64,000 nucleotides of DNA from Pseudomonas brassicacearum (GTDB taxonomy: Bacteria; Pseudomonadota; Gammaproteobacteria; Pseudomonadales; Pseudomonadaceae). Position 1 is the stretch's first letter, and each line of letters starts with the position of its first letter. Positions 52,764 through 63,300 of the stretch are shown here, piece after piece. Position numbers and translations under genes: made by a program. The stretch spans positions 212,929 to 276,928 of the forward strand of contig NZ_MOBJ01000001.1 of NCBI RefSeq assembly GCF_003732225.1, read 5' to 3'. The notes beneath the pieces are model-generated. The model ran no database searches and was not told the DNA's origin. It saw only the letters and a program-made list of their open reading frames with translations.

Positions 52764-54893
52764 TTAAATTTCAAACTCCGACTGCAGCGCCGCTCTCACA
52801 CAGTACAAAACGCCCTCAGGGACACGGCCGGCAAACAACGCGGAAATCTCCGACACCGGTGGTAACTCGCCCTCGCCGTCCAGGAACGCGTCCTGGACTT
52901 CACCCATCAGGTCTTCCGGAAGGTCCAGCGCCTGCTCCAGCGACAGTTGCTGCTTGCCAATGGCTTCGGCGAGCATCGTGTACACGTTCTTTTCCGAGCA
53001 TTGCAACTGACCGGCAATCTGCATCGGCGTCATGCCGGCGCGCGCCAGAGTGATCAATTCGTGGCGCAGATCGGCGACCACTTTCGGTGCTTCGGCCTGA
53101 CCGCCCAGCACTTCGAGGAAGGCCTCGCCATAGCGCTCCAGCTTGCGCGCACCGACGCCGCTGACCTTGGCCATTTCCGGCAAGGAGCTTGGCTGGCTGC
53201 GGAGCATTTCGAGCAAGGTCGAATCGGGGAAAATGACGTACGGCGGCACGCCATGTTCTTCGGCGAGCTTGCGTCGCAGGGCGCGCAAGGCTTCCCACTG
53301 CTCGCGCTCTTCACCACGCACCAGTTGGCTGGCGTGGCTGGTGCTGCTGCTTTTCGCGGTGGTTTGCGGCTTGAGGTCGCGGCGCAGCTCCAGGGTCACT
53401 TCCCCCTTGAGCAGCGGCCGGCAGCTGTCACTCAAGCGCAAGCCTCCGTAGCCCTCCAGATCAATGTCTGCCAGACCGCGCGCCACCAGTTGTCGGAACA
53501 ATGAACGCCATTCGCCTTCAGCCCGCGCCTTGCCGACACCGTACACCGACAGATGCTGATGGCCGAAACTGCGGACTTTTTCGTTGTCCTTGCCCAGCAA
53601 CACATCCACCAGATGCCCTACGCCGTAGCGCTGGCCGGTGCGGTAGATCGCCGAGAGCGCCTGACGGGCTGGCTCGGTAGCATCCCAGGTCTGCACGCCG
53701 TCGACGCAGTTGTCGCAATGCCCACAGGGTTGCGGCATGTCTTCGTCGAAATAGGCCAGCAAGGTCTGACGGCGGCAGCGGGTTTCTTCGCACAGCGAGA
53801 GCATGGCGTCGAGCTTGTGCTGCTCCAGACGCTTGTGGCGCTCATCGCCTTCGGAGTTCTGCAGCATCTGCTTGAGCATCACCACGTCTTGCAGGCCGTA
53901 AGCCATCCAGGCATCTGCCGGCAGACCGTCACGGCCGCCTCGACCGGTTTCCTGATAATAGGCCTCAAGGGATTTCGGCAAGTCCAGATGCGCAACGAAG
54001 CGCACGTTGGGTTTGTCGATGCCCATGCCGAACGCCACGGTGGCGACCATGATCAGGCCTTCCTCGTTGAGGAAGCGCTTCTGGTGGTGGGCGCGCGTAT
54101 CGTTGGGCAAACCGGCGTGGTACGGCAGCGCCGGGAAACCTTGCTCGCTGAGGAACACCGCGACTTCGTCGACCTTCTTGCGCGACAGGCAATAAACGAT
54201 GCCGGCGTCGCTGCGCCGCTCCGCAAGGAACGCCAGCAACTGCTTGCGCGGCTGCTCCTTGGGCACGATGCGATAGAAGATGTTCGGCCGATCGAAACTC
54301 GACAGAAAGCGCTCGGCGTTCTGCAAATGCAGGCGCTCGACGATTTCTTCGCGGGTGCGCTTGTCGGCCGTGGCGGTCAGGGCGATGCGCGGGACGTTGG
54401 GGAACAGTTCCGCCAACTGGCCCAGTTGCAGGTATTCCCGGCGGAAATCATGACCCCATTGGGACACGCAGTGAGCTTCGTCGATGGCGAACAGAGAGAT
54501 TTCAAGACTTTGCAGGAACGCCAGCATCCGTGGCTGAACCAGGCGTTCAGGCGCCAGGTACAGCATCTTCACTTCACCGCGTTTGATCCGCGCCGCCAGA
54601 TCGCGCTGTTGCTCGGCGCTCAAGGTCGAATTGAGCGCCGCCGCCGCGACACCGAGCTCTTCGAGGGTCGCGACCTGATCGTCCATCAGCGCAATCAGTG
54701 GTGAAACCACCACTGCCAGACCATCGCGCAGCAACGCCGGGACCTGGAAACACAAGGATTTGCCGCCGCCGGTCGGCATCAGCACCAGAGCGTCACCGCC
54801 GCTGGCTACGCGCTCAATGATGGCACCCTGACGGCCACGGAAACTGTCGTAGCCGAAGATGTCCTTGAGGACGCGTTGAGCCTGTTCGAGCAT
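52764..54893 (-). CDS. recQ: ATP-dependent DNA helicase RecQ
   Basis: This 709-residue helicase has Walker A in [16 protein letters not shown], the DEAH-type box in [20 protein letters not shown], motif VI ([16 protein letters not shown]), the zinc cysteines of the RQC domain ([16 protein letters not shown]), and a C-terminal HRDC domain (about 530-610). ATG at 54893 ([20 protein letters not shown]) with GGAG upstream gives the family length; 60 more in-frame codons upstream are not expected. It unwinds DNA 3' to 5' in repair. Confidence 0.95.
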   Translation of the reverse strand: MLEQAQRVLKDIFGYDSFRGRQGAIIERVASGGDALVLMPTGGGKSLCFQVPALLRDGLAVVVSPLIALMDDQVATLEELGVAAAALNSTLSAEQQRDLAARIKRGEVKMLYLAPERLVQPRMLAFLQSLEISLFAIDEAHCVSQWGHDFRREYLQLGQLAELFPNVPRIALTATADKRTREEIVERLHLQNAERFLSSFDRPNIFYRIVPKEQPRKQLLAFLAERRSDAGIVYCLSRKKVDEVAVFLSEQGFPALPYHAGLPNDTRAHHQKRFLNEEGLIMVATVAFGMGIDKPNVRFVAHLDLPKSLEAYYQETGRGGRDGLPADAWMAYGLQDVVMLKQMLQNSEGDERHKRLEQHKLDAMLSLCEETRCRRQTLLAYFDEDMPQPCGHCDNCVDGVQTWDATEPARQALSAIYRTGQRYGVGHLVDVLLGKDNEKVRSFGHQHLSVYGVGKARAEGEWRSLFRQLVARGLADIDLEGYGGLRLSDSCRPLLKGEVTLELRRDLKPQTTAKSSSTSHASQLVRGEEREQWEALRALRRKLAEEHGVPPYVIFPDSTLLEMLRSQPSSLPEMAKVSGVGARKLERYGEAFLEVLGGQAEAPKVVADLRHELITLARAGMTPMQIAGQLQCSEKNVYTMLAEAIGKQQLSLEQALDLPEDLMGEVQDAFLDGEGELPPVSEISALFAGRVPEGVLYCVRAALQSEFEI

Positions 54894-55344
54894 GAAAAAC
54901 TCCAAATGGTGCTGAATATCCCTGCATGCAGGCTGGATCAAAAAACCGCATTGTTCACGGACAGATCCGTAAGCGGATTTGTCATGAGCCGTCGCGACAC
55001 CTGCAGGGCTTTGCAAAACGCGCGAGTATACCCGAGCCATCCCGGGCAAAGGGCGCCCCTGACGAATAGCCACCCCGTCCAGATCAACAATTCCCCCCGT
55101 AGCAGCTGCCGAGCCTGCGAGGCTGCGTTCGGCTGCATAGCAGCCGTAAATCAGACTACTCGGTGTATCAGATAAACCTTATCGTCAGGGTTTACGACCG
55201 CTACGCGGCCGAACGCAGGCTGCGCCAGCTGCTACAGATCGGGTTCAGGCCGGCCTGGAATGCGGGCAAATCTGCCGCGCGGCTGGCCGGACCGCTCAAG
55301 AACGCCTAGAATTGGGCATCGTATATTCCCAAGGTAGCCCTTCA
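54894..55344. other. Intergenic region recQ-yecA with palindrome
   Basis: It holds the recQ promoter side and a 140-nt REP-like palindrome. A 60-codon frame extends recQ upstream but has no ribosome site. No other coding signal was seen. Confidence 0.5.
55096..55237. repeat. REP-like pair, GTAGCAGCTG family
   Basis: CCGTAGCAGCTGCCGAGCCT and TGCGCCAGCTGCTACAG are the outer arms, and GCTGCGTTCGGCTGC with GCGGCCGAACGCAGGC the inner ones. It is near-identical in layout to 40605-40750. Confidence 0.85.
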
Positions 55345-55932
55345 ATGTCCTTCGCTGAGCAACTAACCCGCCTGCAAGCCTTCCTCGACGCCGACGAGCT
55401 GCATGACGAGGCGCTGGACTATGTGGCCGCCCACGGCTATCTGACAGCCCTGTCGATCTGTTCCGAGACGGTGCCTGATCGTGAGTGGATCGACGCGCTA
55501 TTCGCCGAAGAGCCGCATTATCGCGACGCCGCCGAGCGTGAAGAAATCGAATCGACCCTGATTGCCCTCAAGGCTCATATCGCTCGCCAACTGGCGTCCG
55601 ATGAAGAATTCGAGCTGCCGTGCGACCTCGACCTGGGCGAAGAGCCGGATGATTCCGACCTGCGCGGCTGGTGCATCGGTTTCATGGAAGGCGTGTTCCT
55701 GCGCGAAGAAGCCTGGTTCGAAACCGCCGAAGACGAAGTCAGCGAAATGCTGTTGCCGATCATGGTCGGTTCCGGCCTGTTCGATGAGCAGCCTGAGTTC
55801 TCCGACATTGCGGCCGACGCCAACCTGATGGACGACATGATCGTGCAGATTCCGGAAGCCCTGACCGCGCTGTACCTGCTGTGCAACGCACCAGACGAAA
55901 AACCGGCGATCCTCAAGCCTCGTCACCACTGA
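55345..55932 (+). CDS. YecA/UPF0149-family protein
   Basis: This 195-residue acidic protein has the family signature WCIGFMEGVFLREEAWFETA with MLLPIMVGSGLFDE. The start MSFAEQLTRLQAFLDADELH is typical. The short SEC-C zinc tail found in some members is absent. The function is not known; homologues include PA-type hypothetical proteins near recQ. AAGGTAG precedes the ATG. It is close upstream of ybaN (10 nt). Confidence 0.85.
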   Translation: MSFAEQLTRLQAFLDADELHDEALDYVAAHGYLTALSICSETVPDREWIDALFAEEPHYRDAAEREEIESTLIALKAHIARQLASDEEFELPCDLDLGEEPDDSDLRGWCIGFMEGVFLREEAWFETAEDEVSEMLLPIMVGSGLFDEQPEFSDIAADANLMDDMIVQIPEALTALYLLCNAPDEKPAILKPRHH

Positions 55933-55942
55933 GTCGTTGCCT

Positions 55943-56338
55943 GTGGCTGACCCCATAGGCAACCGCCCCCTGATCCTGCGTTACGTGCTGCTGGCCATCG
56001 GCTGGTTGAGCGTAGCGCTGGGGGTGATCGGGATTTTCCTGCCCGTACTGCCCACTACCCCTTTCCTGCTGTTGGCGGCCGCCTGTTTCGCCCGCAGTTC
56101 GCCGCGGTTCTATCAATGGCTGGTCGAGCATCCACGACTCGGTCCATGGATTCGCGACTATCTGGACGGCAATGGTATCCCGCTCAAGGGCAAGGTCTAC
56201 ACCATTGGCCTGATGTGGCTGAGCATTGGCCTGTCCTGTGTCCTCGTCCCCCTGCCCTGGGCACGCGGCTTCATGCTGACCAGCGCGGTGCTGGTGACGG
56301 TGTACATCCTGCGGCAGAAAACCCTTACCAAATCCTGA
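55943..56338 (+). CDS. ybaN: YbaN/DUF454 inner-membrane protein
   Basis: This 131-residue protein has three to four membrane helices: YVLLAIGWLSVALGVIGIFL, PVLPTTPFLLLAAACFARSS (the PVLPTTPFLLLAA family motif), and later LMWLSIGLSCVLVPLPWARG. The start may be GTG 55943 (VADPIGNRPL) or TTG 55937; both ribosome sites are weak. It follows the YecA-type gene by 10 nt, so translation may be coupled. The function is unknown. Confidence 0.85.
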   Translation: MADPIGNRPLILRYVLLAIGWLSVALGVIGIFLPVLPTTPFLLLAAACFARSSPRFYQWLVEHPRLGPWIRDYLDGNGIPLKGKVYTIGLMWLSIGLSCVLVPLPWARGFMLTSAVLVTVYILRQKTLTKS

Positions 56339-56523
56339 ATACCTCCCGCCCTTGTGGCGAAGGGGACTTACCTTAATGCCAGCCGCCAACCATCCTGGCG
56401 ATACACCCATCCTCCAACGACCTGCCCTGCTTTTCACAAAACAGCGCCTAAACTCCAGACATCTGCACGTCAGCGGCCAGACAAATCCTGTCGCCGAGGA
56501 AAGTCATGTCTCGGGAGCGCTTC

Positions 56524-58464
56524 ATGTCGCTACTCAAACAGTTGTTTCTGGCCATCTGCCTGTTCTTGCTGGTGGCCTTCAGCGGCAGTTTTTTTGTCAG
56601 CCTGGAGAGCTCGCGCGAGCAAATGCTCGGTCAATTGCGTTCGCACGCCCAGGACGCCGCCACTGCGCTGGGGCTGTCGTTGAGCACGCAGATCGACGAC
56701 CGGGCGATGATCGAGTTGATGGTCAGCTCGATCTTCGACAGCGGCTACTTTTCCAGTATTCGGGTCATCAACATTGCGGACGAGCATGTATTGGTGGAAC
56801 GCAACGCGGCCGCCACCACCGGCGGCGTGCCGGGCTGGTTCGTCGATCTGGTGAACCTGCACCCGCAAGGGGGCGATGCCTTGGTCATGCGCGATTGGGA
56901 GCAAGTAGCGCGCGTCGAAGTAGTGAGCACCCCACAGTTTGCCCTGGCCAAACTGTGGGACAGCAGCCTTGGCAGCCTGATCTGGTTACTGCTGTGCGGG
57001 TTGCTCAGCGCGATGTTCGGCGGCTGGTTGCTACGCCGGCAACTGCGCCCACTGGACGCCATGGTCAAACAGGCCGAAGCCATCAGCAAACGCGAGTTTC
57101 TCAGCCTGCCGAAGGTGCCCAGCACCCCGGAACTCAAACGCGTGGTGCTGGCGATGAACCAAATGGTCGAAAAACTCAAAGGGCTGTTTGCCGAAGAAGT
57201 CGCGCGCAGTGAAAAACTTCACGCCGAGTCGTATCAGGACAGCCTCACCGGATTGGCCAACCGACGCCTGCTCAATGAGCAACTCACTGACCAGTTGCTG
57301 GTGACCGAACAAAGCAGTGCCGGGCATCTGCTGATGCTGCGGATCAATGACCTGGCAGGGCTCAATCAGCGACTGGGTGGCCAGCGCACCGACGCGCTGA
57401 TCACTGCTGTCGGCCAACTACTCAAGCGTCTGATCCAGCAACCGGATCGTCACACCTGGCTGGCCGCGCGCAATCGTGACGGCGAGTTCAGCCTGCTGAC
57501 CCCGGGCCTGGACAGCAAGGACGCGGCGCGCCTGGCCGCAGAGATCAGCGCCACCCTGGAAAACCTGCGTCTGACCGGCGCCAGTGACTGCATGCCGGTG
57601 GCGCATCTGGGAATAGTCGCCTACACACCGGGAGAGGCATCTACTAACGTCCTGCTGCGCCTCGATCAGGCACTGACTGAAGCTCAGCGGCATCCAGAAC
57701 GGCCGTGGGTGCATCTGGAGCAGTCCGATAATGCACCGAACCATACGCAGCATGACTGGCGCACCTGGATCGATGACGCCCTGACCCACGGCAAAATGCA
57801 GCTGTACTTCCAACCCGTGGTGCTATGTGCCGACACCAGCCAGGTGCTGCATCACAAAGTGCTGGCGCGGTTGCTCGACCCGCAGGGCGAAGCCATTTCG
57901 GCCGGACACTTTCTACCATGGATCGAGCGTCTGGGCTGGTCGGCACGGTTCGATGTGGCCATGCTTGAACACACCCTCGACTACCTGGCCGAACACCGTT
58001 GGCCGTTGGCCTTGAGTGTGTCTGGCAGCACCCTGCGCGATGCTGCACAGCTGCGCCTGATCCTCGATATGCTCGACGCCCTGCCCGCCCTCGCACCGTT
58101 GCTGACCCTTGAATTCGACGAGCGCCAACTGCCGCCGCCCGAAGAGTTGCGTCAGCTGAGTCAGAACCTGCGCGACACCGGTTATGGGATCGGCCTGCAA
58201 CACTTCGGCGGCAGCTTCAGCCAGATCGGCAACCTCACCCAACTGGGTTTGGCCTACCTGAAAATCGACGGCAGCTACCTTCGCGCCATCGATCAGCAAA
58301 ACGACAAACGCCTGTTCATCGAAGCTATTTTCCGCGCCACCAACAGCATTGATTTACCGTTGATAGCCGAGCAGGTAGAGACACCGGGTGAGCTGGAGGC
58401 GATCAAGTCGCTGGGATTGTTCGGCGTCATGGGCCGGCTGATCGGACCGCCAGCGCCCATGTAG
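56524..58464 (+). CDS. lapD: LapD-family c-di-GMP receptor
   Basis: This 646-residue protein has an N-terminal membrane helix (SLLKQLFLAICLFLLVAFSG), a periplasmic LapD/MoxY domain (about 25-150; SSIFDSGYFSSIRVINIADE), a second helix (SLIWLLLCGLLSAMFGGWLL), HAMP, a degenerate GGDEF (RNRDGEF near 315), and a degenerate EAL (KVLARLL near 445). Loss of both catalytic motifs is expected for LapD, which binds c-di-GMP and sequesters the protease LapG, so keeping the adhesin on the surface. ATG 56524 aligns with LapD. No lapG is in the window; the adhesin gene lies 1.8 kb away on the other strand. It could be the main LapD or a paralogue. Confidence 0.85.
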   Translation: MSLLKQLFLAICLFLLVAFSGSFFVSLESSREQMLGQLRSHAQDAATALGLSLSTQIDDRAMIELMVSSIFDSGYFSSIRVINIADEHVLVERNAAATTGGVPGWFVDLVNLHPQGGDALVMRDWEQVARVEVVSTPQFALAKLWDSSLGSLIWLLLCGLLSAMFGGWLLRRQLRPLDAMVKQAEAISKREFLSLPKVPSTPELKRVVLAMNQMVEKLKGLFAEEVARSEKLHAESYQDSLTGLANRRLLNEQLTDQLLVTEQSSAGHLLMLRINDLAGLNQRLGGQRTDALITAVGQLLKRLIQQPDRHTWLAARNRDGEFSLLTPGLDSKDAARLAAEISATLENLRLTGASDCMPVAHLGIVAYTPGEASTNVLLRLDQALTEAQRHPERPWVHLEQSDNAPNHTQHDWRTWIDDALTHGKMQLYFQPVVLCADTSQVLHHKVLARLLDPQGEAISAGHFLPWIERLGWSARFDVAMLEHTLDYLAEHRWPLALSVSGSTLRDAAQLRLILDMLDALPALAPLLTLEFDERQLPPPEELRQLSQNLRDTGYGIGLQHFGGSFSQIGNLTQLGLAYLKIDGSYLRAIDQQNDKRLFIEAIFRATNSIDLPLIAEQVETPGELEAIKSLGLFGVMGRLIGPPAPM

Positions 58465-58598
58465 GCGACTCATCAGGCGAACGCCCTGTGGCGCTGGCCA
58501 GTGCAGGAGGATTATTTAGCCCACCGTTGCCCGACAGGGTTCAAAGCAGGGCAAACTGTGCGCGTTTTTGACCTCCACATTCGACACAGCGACCGCCC

Positions 58599-59543
58599 AT
58601 GAACACGACAAGGACTGCGCTCAAGCACTTCAATATGCTGGCCGCCCGACAGGCGTACGCACAAGGCCAGAACATAACGGAGCTGCTTCGCCAGCAAAAG
58701 CAACTGAGCTACAACTCCCCCGAGATCATTGAAGCCGCCTACGACTTGCAGGCCGGCACGTACATCGATTACGTCGAAAACAATCTCACCCAGGCGCAGG
58801 CCTACGCGGGAGAACTGGCCGGTCTACTGAGCCAGCACCTCAAGCCTCAGGACTCACTGCTGGACATCGGGACCGGTGAATTGACGACCCTGAGCCTGAT
58901 CGCCCGGCAATTACCCTTCCCGCCCGATCACCTTTATGCCTTCGACATCAGTTGGTCACGGGTGCACAAGGGCATGGCATTCGCGCAGCAACACATGGGC
59001 GACACCTTCGAACGACTGACGCCGTTTATCGCCGACATCAGCGAAATCCCCCTGCTCGACAAATCCGTCAACATCACCGTTTCAAGCCATGCGCTGGAAC
59101 CCAATGGCGAAACGCTCAGCGAACTGCTGGAAGAGTTGTTCCGCGTGACGATCGACAAACTGGTGCTCTTCGAGCCGTGCTACGAAATCAACAGTGAGCA
59201 AGGCCGACAGCGTATGGATCGGTTGGGTTACATCAAGAACATCGCCGGGGTCGTTGAACAGCTCGGTGCCACCCTGGTCGAGCAGATCCCGATAAAAACC
59301 TCACCCAACCCGCTCAATCCCACGGTCTGTTTTGTCATCACCCCTCCCGACGTCGCGACCCGCCACGCTCCAACCGTCCGCCGTCCCGGCAAGGTGTTTT
59401 CGGTGCCGGGCTCCAATCTGCCGCTGGAAAACCTGGATGGGTTCTATTGTTCACAGGACACCGGGCTGTGTTTTCCAGTGCTCAAGTCGCTGCCGATCCT
59501 TAAATCCAGCGCGGCGATCCTCGCGTCGGCGTTGATGGATTGA
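58599..59543 (+). CDS. Class I SAM methyltransferase of unknown substrate
   Basis: This 314-residue protein has the SAM motif LKPQDSLLDIGTGELTTLSL with LYAFDISWSRVHKGMAFAQQ. A helical N-terminal part (1-85) precedes it. The C-terminal 55 residues (FSVPGSNLPLENLDGFYCSQ and DTGLCFPVLKSLPILKSSAA) resemble a Trm112-type zinc-ribbon remnant with only two Cys. No clear ribosome site precedes ATG 58599. It sits between lapD and the IS remnant. The substrate is unknown; small-molecule or sugar methylation is possible. Confidence 0.72.
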   Translation: MNTTRTALKHFNMLAARQAYAQGQNITELLRQQKQLSYNSPEIIEAAYDLQAGTYIDYVENNLTQAQAYAGELAGLLSQHLKPQDSLLDIGTGELTTLSLIARQLPFPPDHLYAFDISWSRVHKGMAFAQQHMGDTFERLTPFIADISEIPLLDKSVNITVSSHALEPNGETLSELLEELFRVTIDKLVLFEPCYEINSEQGRQRMDRLGYIKNIAGVVEQLGATLVEQIPIKTSPNPLNPTVCFVITPPDVATRHAPTVRRPGKVFSVPGSNLPLENLDGFYCSQDTGLCFPVLKSLPILKSSAAILASALMD

Positions 59544-59613
59544 ATGCCCGGAGTCGCTCCAGGTAAAGATCGTTCCCATGCTCTGCGTCACGAGTGTCCG
59601 GTAAAACTCTCTC

Positions 59614-59648
59614 ATAGCTAAAGGCTGCCTTGGGCGGCCTTCAGCTAT
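59614..59648. terminator. Hairpin over the transposase stop
   Basis: ATAGCT-AAAGGC-TGCC and GGCG-GCCTTC-AGCTAT pair around TTG with small mismatches. It lies over the stop codon of the transposase and is probably the IS terminator or terminal structure. Confidence 0.55.
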
Positions 59649-60246
59649 GTTCGTTTTTGCCTTCGGTATTCATGGTGTGCCTCACTGAGCGGGCGCTCGA
59701 ACAAGCTGTGGGTCAGCCGGATAGCAAAGTCTGAAATCGAATCCGAACTGCCTGAGCGTTGCTTATAAAGATGCAGCAAGAGATAGGTGATCAACGCGCT
59801 GTAAATCGGCAAGCGCACGGCGTTTTCGGAGAAACCGGAGTACCGTTTGAGCTTGAGGTTTTGCTTTATCCACTTGAAAACAGCTCGATCTGCCAGCGTT
59901 GCTTGTACAGGTCGGCGATTTCCTCGGCTGAGCGCGAAAAGTCGTTGGTCACCAAAATCAGCGGCGTATCGTGGTCATCTCGACGAATCTGGACCCGGCG
60001 TACGGCTTGGTCGTGATAGTGATTCAGGCGTCGAGTGTTCAGGTATTTCTTGCCGAACAACACGGCCTCGTCCGTCTCAATGAAATCTGCCGCCCCCTCT
60101 TTCCTTATGTTTTCTACGTGTTCCACATTGGCGTTTTTCTTGAGTCGAGTAACGAAGAAGGCCCCCACCTGATCGATCTGGTGCCACCAGTTGTAATCGC
60201 AGTAACCCTTATCGAAAACGTAGGTCATGCCCGCTGCGCCGTTTAG
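59645..60246 (-). pseudogene. IS4-family transposase remnant, frameshifted and 5'-truncated
   Basis: Read leftward, the frame gives MTYVFDKGYCDYNWWHQIDQ, FFVTRLKKNANVEHV, then IADLYKQRWQIELF; this is the second half of an IS4-type DDE transposase with the Y..R..W.IE motif. At about 59876-59880 one base is missing from a T-run, and the protein continues in another frame as KWIKQNLKLKRYSGFSENAV, LPIYSALITYLLLHLYKQRS and ends in RRQKRT. The N-terminal half with the first catalytic Asp is absent. The element is therefore inactive. Confidence 0.82.
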
Positions 60247-60263
60247 GTCAGACCCTGTCTGGC

Positions 60264-60299
60264 AGCCCGGGAGGCACATGTTTGCCCTCCCGGGTAGCT
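60264..60299 (-). terminator. Terminator of the adhesin gene
   Basis: On the minus strand, AGCTACCCGGGAGGGCA and TGCCTCCCGGGCT form a GC-rich stem just after the adhesin stop at 60308. The T-tract is poor, so termination may be partial. Confidence 0.65.
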
Positions 60300-60307
60300 C
60301 TAGTCTG

Positions 60308-63300
60308 TCAGACCGTCAGCGTATGCTCGGCATCCCCGAACCAGGTACGCACCAGATCGACGCCGGTCGTGCCCGCGTGGGCAAGGACCGCCACATCGGT
60401 GAAATGCGCACCATTGGCTGCACCATCGGTATCCACCTTCACGGTGATGTCGCTGCCGGACTTCACCAGTTGGACGAAGTCGGACACCTGGCTGCTGCCG
60501 CTAACGAAGTTGGCTTTGAGCAACGCGGAGAGGTCAAGCGCGTCACCTTCGGCGAAGTGGTAGTCGAGGATGGTGTCCCCGCCGTCGTTCGGGTTGAGGT
60601 AGGCGAACACATCGGCTCCCGCGCCACCGCTGAGGGTGTCCGCCCCGCCACGACCCGCGAGGATGTCGTTGCCGTCGCCGCCACTGAGCACGTCCGCCGC
60701 CATGCTGCCCACCTGTGTGCCGCTGGATGCACCGTGGTAATCGACCAGGGTGCCGGCCCCGCCGCCGTCGGTGACCTGGAAGTCGGCCACCGAGTAGTGC
60801 CCCAGCAGGTTCACCTCGGCCCGATGCACGCCGTCGTCCACCGTCAGCAGGCCGCCGGAGCCAAGGGCGTTGGCGCTGTAGCTGAGCTGGGTGTGGGCGC
60901 CGAAGGCGAGATCGCCGAACATCAGCGAGTCATTGCTTTCGAGTCCGAGAATGCCGACCAGCGAGCCGGCATCCGCGGCGTGCTCCACGATCAGCGTGCC
61001 CGCACCTTCGCCGTGGAAGGCGACTGACGCGTGGGCGGCGCCGTTGAAGATCAGGCTGGCGTCACCGTCGATGGTGGCGCTGCCGTTGCCAGTCACGTCG
61101 GCCAGCAGGCGCAGGTCGCCGCCATTGGCCCATAAGTGGCCGGAGTTGTCGACCGCACTGGCCACCGTCATGCCACCCGCGCCCGTGGATTCCAGCACGC
61201 CGCTGTTGACTATGGTGTGGGTGCCGGTGTCGAGCACCAGGCTGTTCAGCCCGTCGGCCTGGATCAGCCCCGCATTGACCAGCACCATCTGCCCGGCGCC
61301 CAACTGGCCGGCGCCGGAAATGTGGTTGTCGGCATTGGTCAGCACGGTGTCGGTGCTGCCACCGAAAATCACGTTGTGCGCGCTGTCGGATAGCAGCACA
61401 TGGCCGCCACCGGTCAAGGTCGCGCCACGGAAGAGGATTTCCAGGCTGGTTTCACTGCCGGTGGAGCCGAGCTCGATGGTGCCGCTGTTATGGATGCTGC
61501 CACCGAGCGGCATGATCGCCCCGTCGGCAATGCTGATGGTGCCGGTATTGGTGGTGAGCGGGTCCACATTGAACTGGAAGTTCGCTTCGCTCAAGCCCGC
61601 CGCATCGACACCTTTCAGGGTGATCGTCTGGCCGGAACCTATGCTGACCAGCGCATTGCCGTTTGCGTCGTTAGCGATGCTCAAGTCAGCAAAGCCGGTG
61701 GCGCCCGTGAAGCCGATCAAGTCGATCTTGTCCGCTGCCGTATCGAAGCTGTGGATGACGTTGTTGCCAATCGGCTGAGCGAACACGAACAGGTCAGCGC
61801 CGCTGGAGGCGGTGAGATTATCGTCCGCTGACAAGGCGAAGATCGGTGAGCCGGGGGCGTAAGCTTCGACATTGTCGGAAACAATATGACTGCTTGTACT
61901 GCCGTCCGCATTGGTCCATCCGTAAGTTACTGTGAGTTCCATCGCACCGGCATAGGTGGATGGCGTCATGACGGTCAGTGCAGAAGGGTCGCTGGTCTGT
62001 ATCGTCCAACTGCCGTCACTGTTTTTGGTTCCGGCACTCAGCACCCAATTTATCGGAACCCCGCTCACCGTGTAGGTAATGAGGTCGGAGGTGTCGTGCG
62101 TGGGATCGGTCAGTGCCAGGTTGATAGCCTCGCCGGCTACGCCAGCCGGAGCTGCCACATGGATTGTGACTGTGTGCAGGAGGCTATTTGCCGCTCCATC
62201 GTTGATCACCACGTTCACGAGTCGGTCGGTAACGTTGTGGTTTCCGCTCTTGGTGTCGGTGTACTGAACGCCTTTGAGGATAGTCTGGTAGGTGGCCTGG
62301 CTAGCCGAGCCCGTGATCGTCAGTGTATAGATCCCATTGTTTGCGCCACTGGCAACACCGGTCACCGTCAACCCCGTAGCAGCGGTCGATGCCGGCGCGT
62401 TCAGGGAGAGTGTTTCCCTGACGTTCGCATTGGTGCTGTCCATAGCGTTCGTCAACGTGACAGTCATCGACGACAGGTTCGGCGAGTCGACGTCGGTGAC
62501 AGTCGCCGACGGCGCAATCAATAACTGCGAGGTGCCTGTTGGATAGTTCGCCGTTGCATCATTGCCCGCGCCGCCACCATTCAAGTCCACTATCGACGCG
62601 TCATTGACTGCCGCCACCGTGACGGTCGTCGTTGCGACGTTGCTCGCGTGGTTAGCTGCAGAGCCGTCATCCACCTGGAAGCTAATTGTGCGCGGTGCCG
62701 TCGACGGGTTGTCGCTGGTGTCGGAGTAGGTCACCGAGCGTAGCGCGGCTTGATAGTTCGCCACCGACGACGTCCCGCTTAGTGTCAGCACGCCGGTGCT
62801 TGAGTTGTAGCTGCCGCTGATGCCGTTTTGGTTGGTGAACCCGAGTACGTCCTGGCCCGAGGCAAAGTTGCTGGTGATCGATACCGTAGCGCCCGTTAGG
62901 TTGCTACTGTCGACATCGGTGACCGTCAGCGCCGAGTTGATCGCTGTCGCTGCCTGGTTCTCCGTGTACGACAGAGACCCACCTGCCGTCATTACCGGCG
63001 CGTCGTTGGTGCCGGTGATGGTTACGTCCACTGTGGAACTCGAGAGCGCCCCATACTGGTCCTGCATCTGGTAACTGAGCGTCACATGCTCAACCACGCC
63101 TTGCGCCAGGTGGTCGAAGTCAGTCCCCGGGTTGAACTGCAACTGGTTGCCGACCACGCTGGCCGTGCCCTTGTTCGCCGGCGCACTGGCCGAGTTCAGC
63201 GTGAACAGATGGCCGTCGTCGACGTCGGTGTCGTTGGCCAGCACGTTGACGGTCAGGGTCTGGTTTTCTGTACCGGCGGCCACATCGGCCACTGCCACCG

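Larger units (their letters stand above)
59544..60307. other. Region of IS remnant between methyltransferase and adhesin genes
   Basis: It contains GATCGTTCCCATGCTCTGCG (59568-59587), a hairpin, the decayed transposase and the adhesin terminator. The left and right ends of the insertion were not located: no matching terminal inverted repeats or target duplication were found. Confidence 0.55.
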
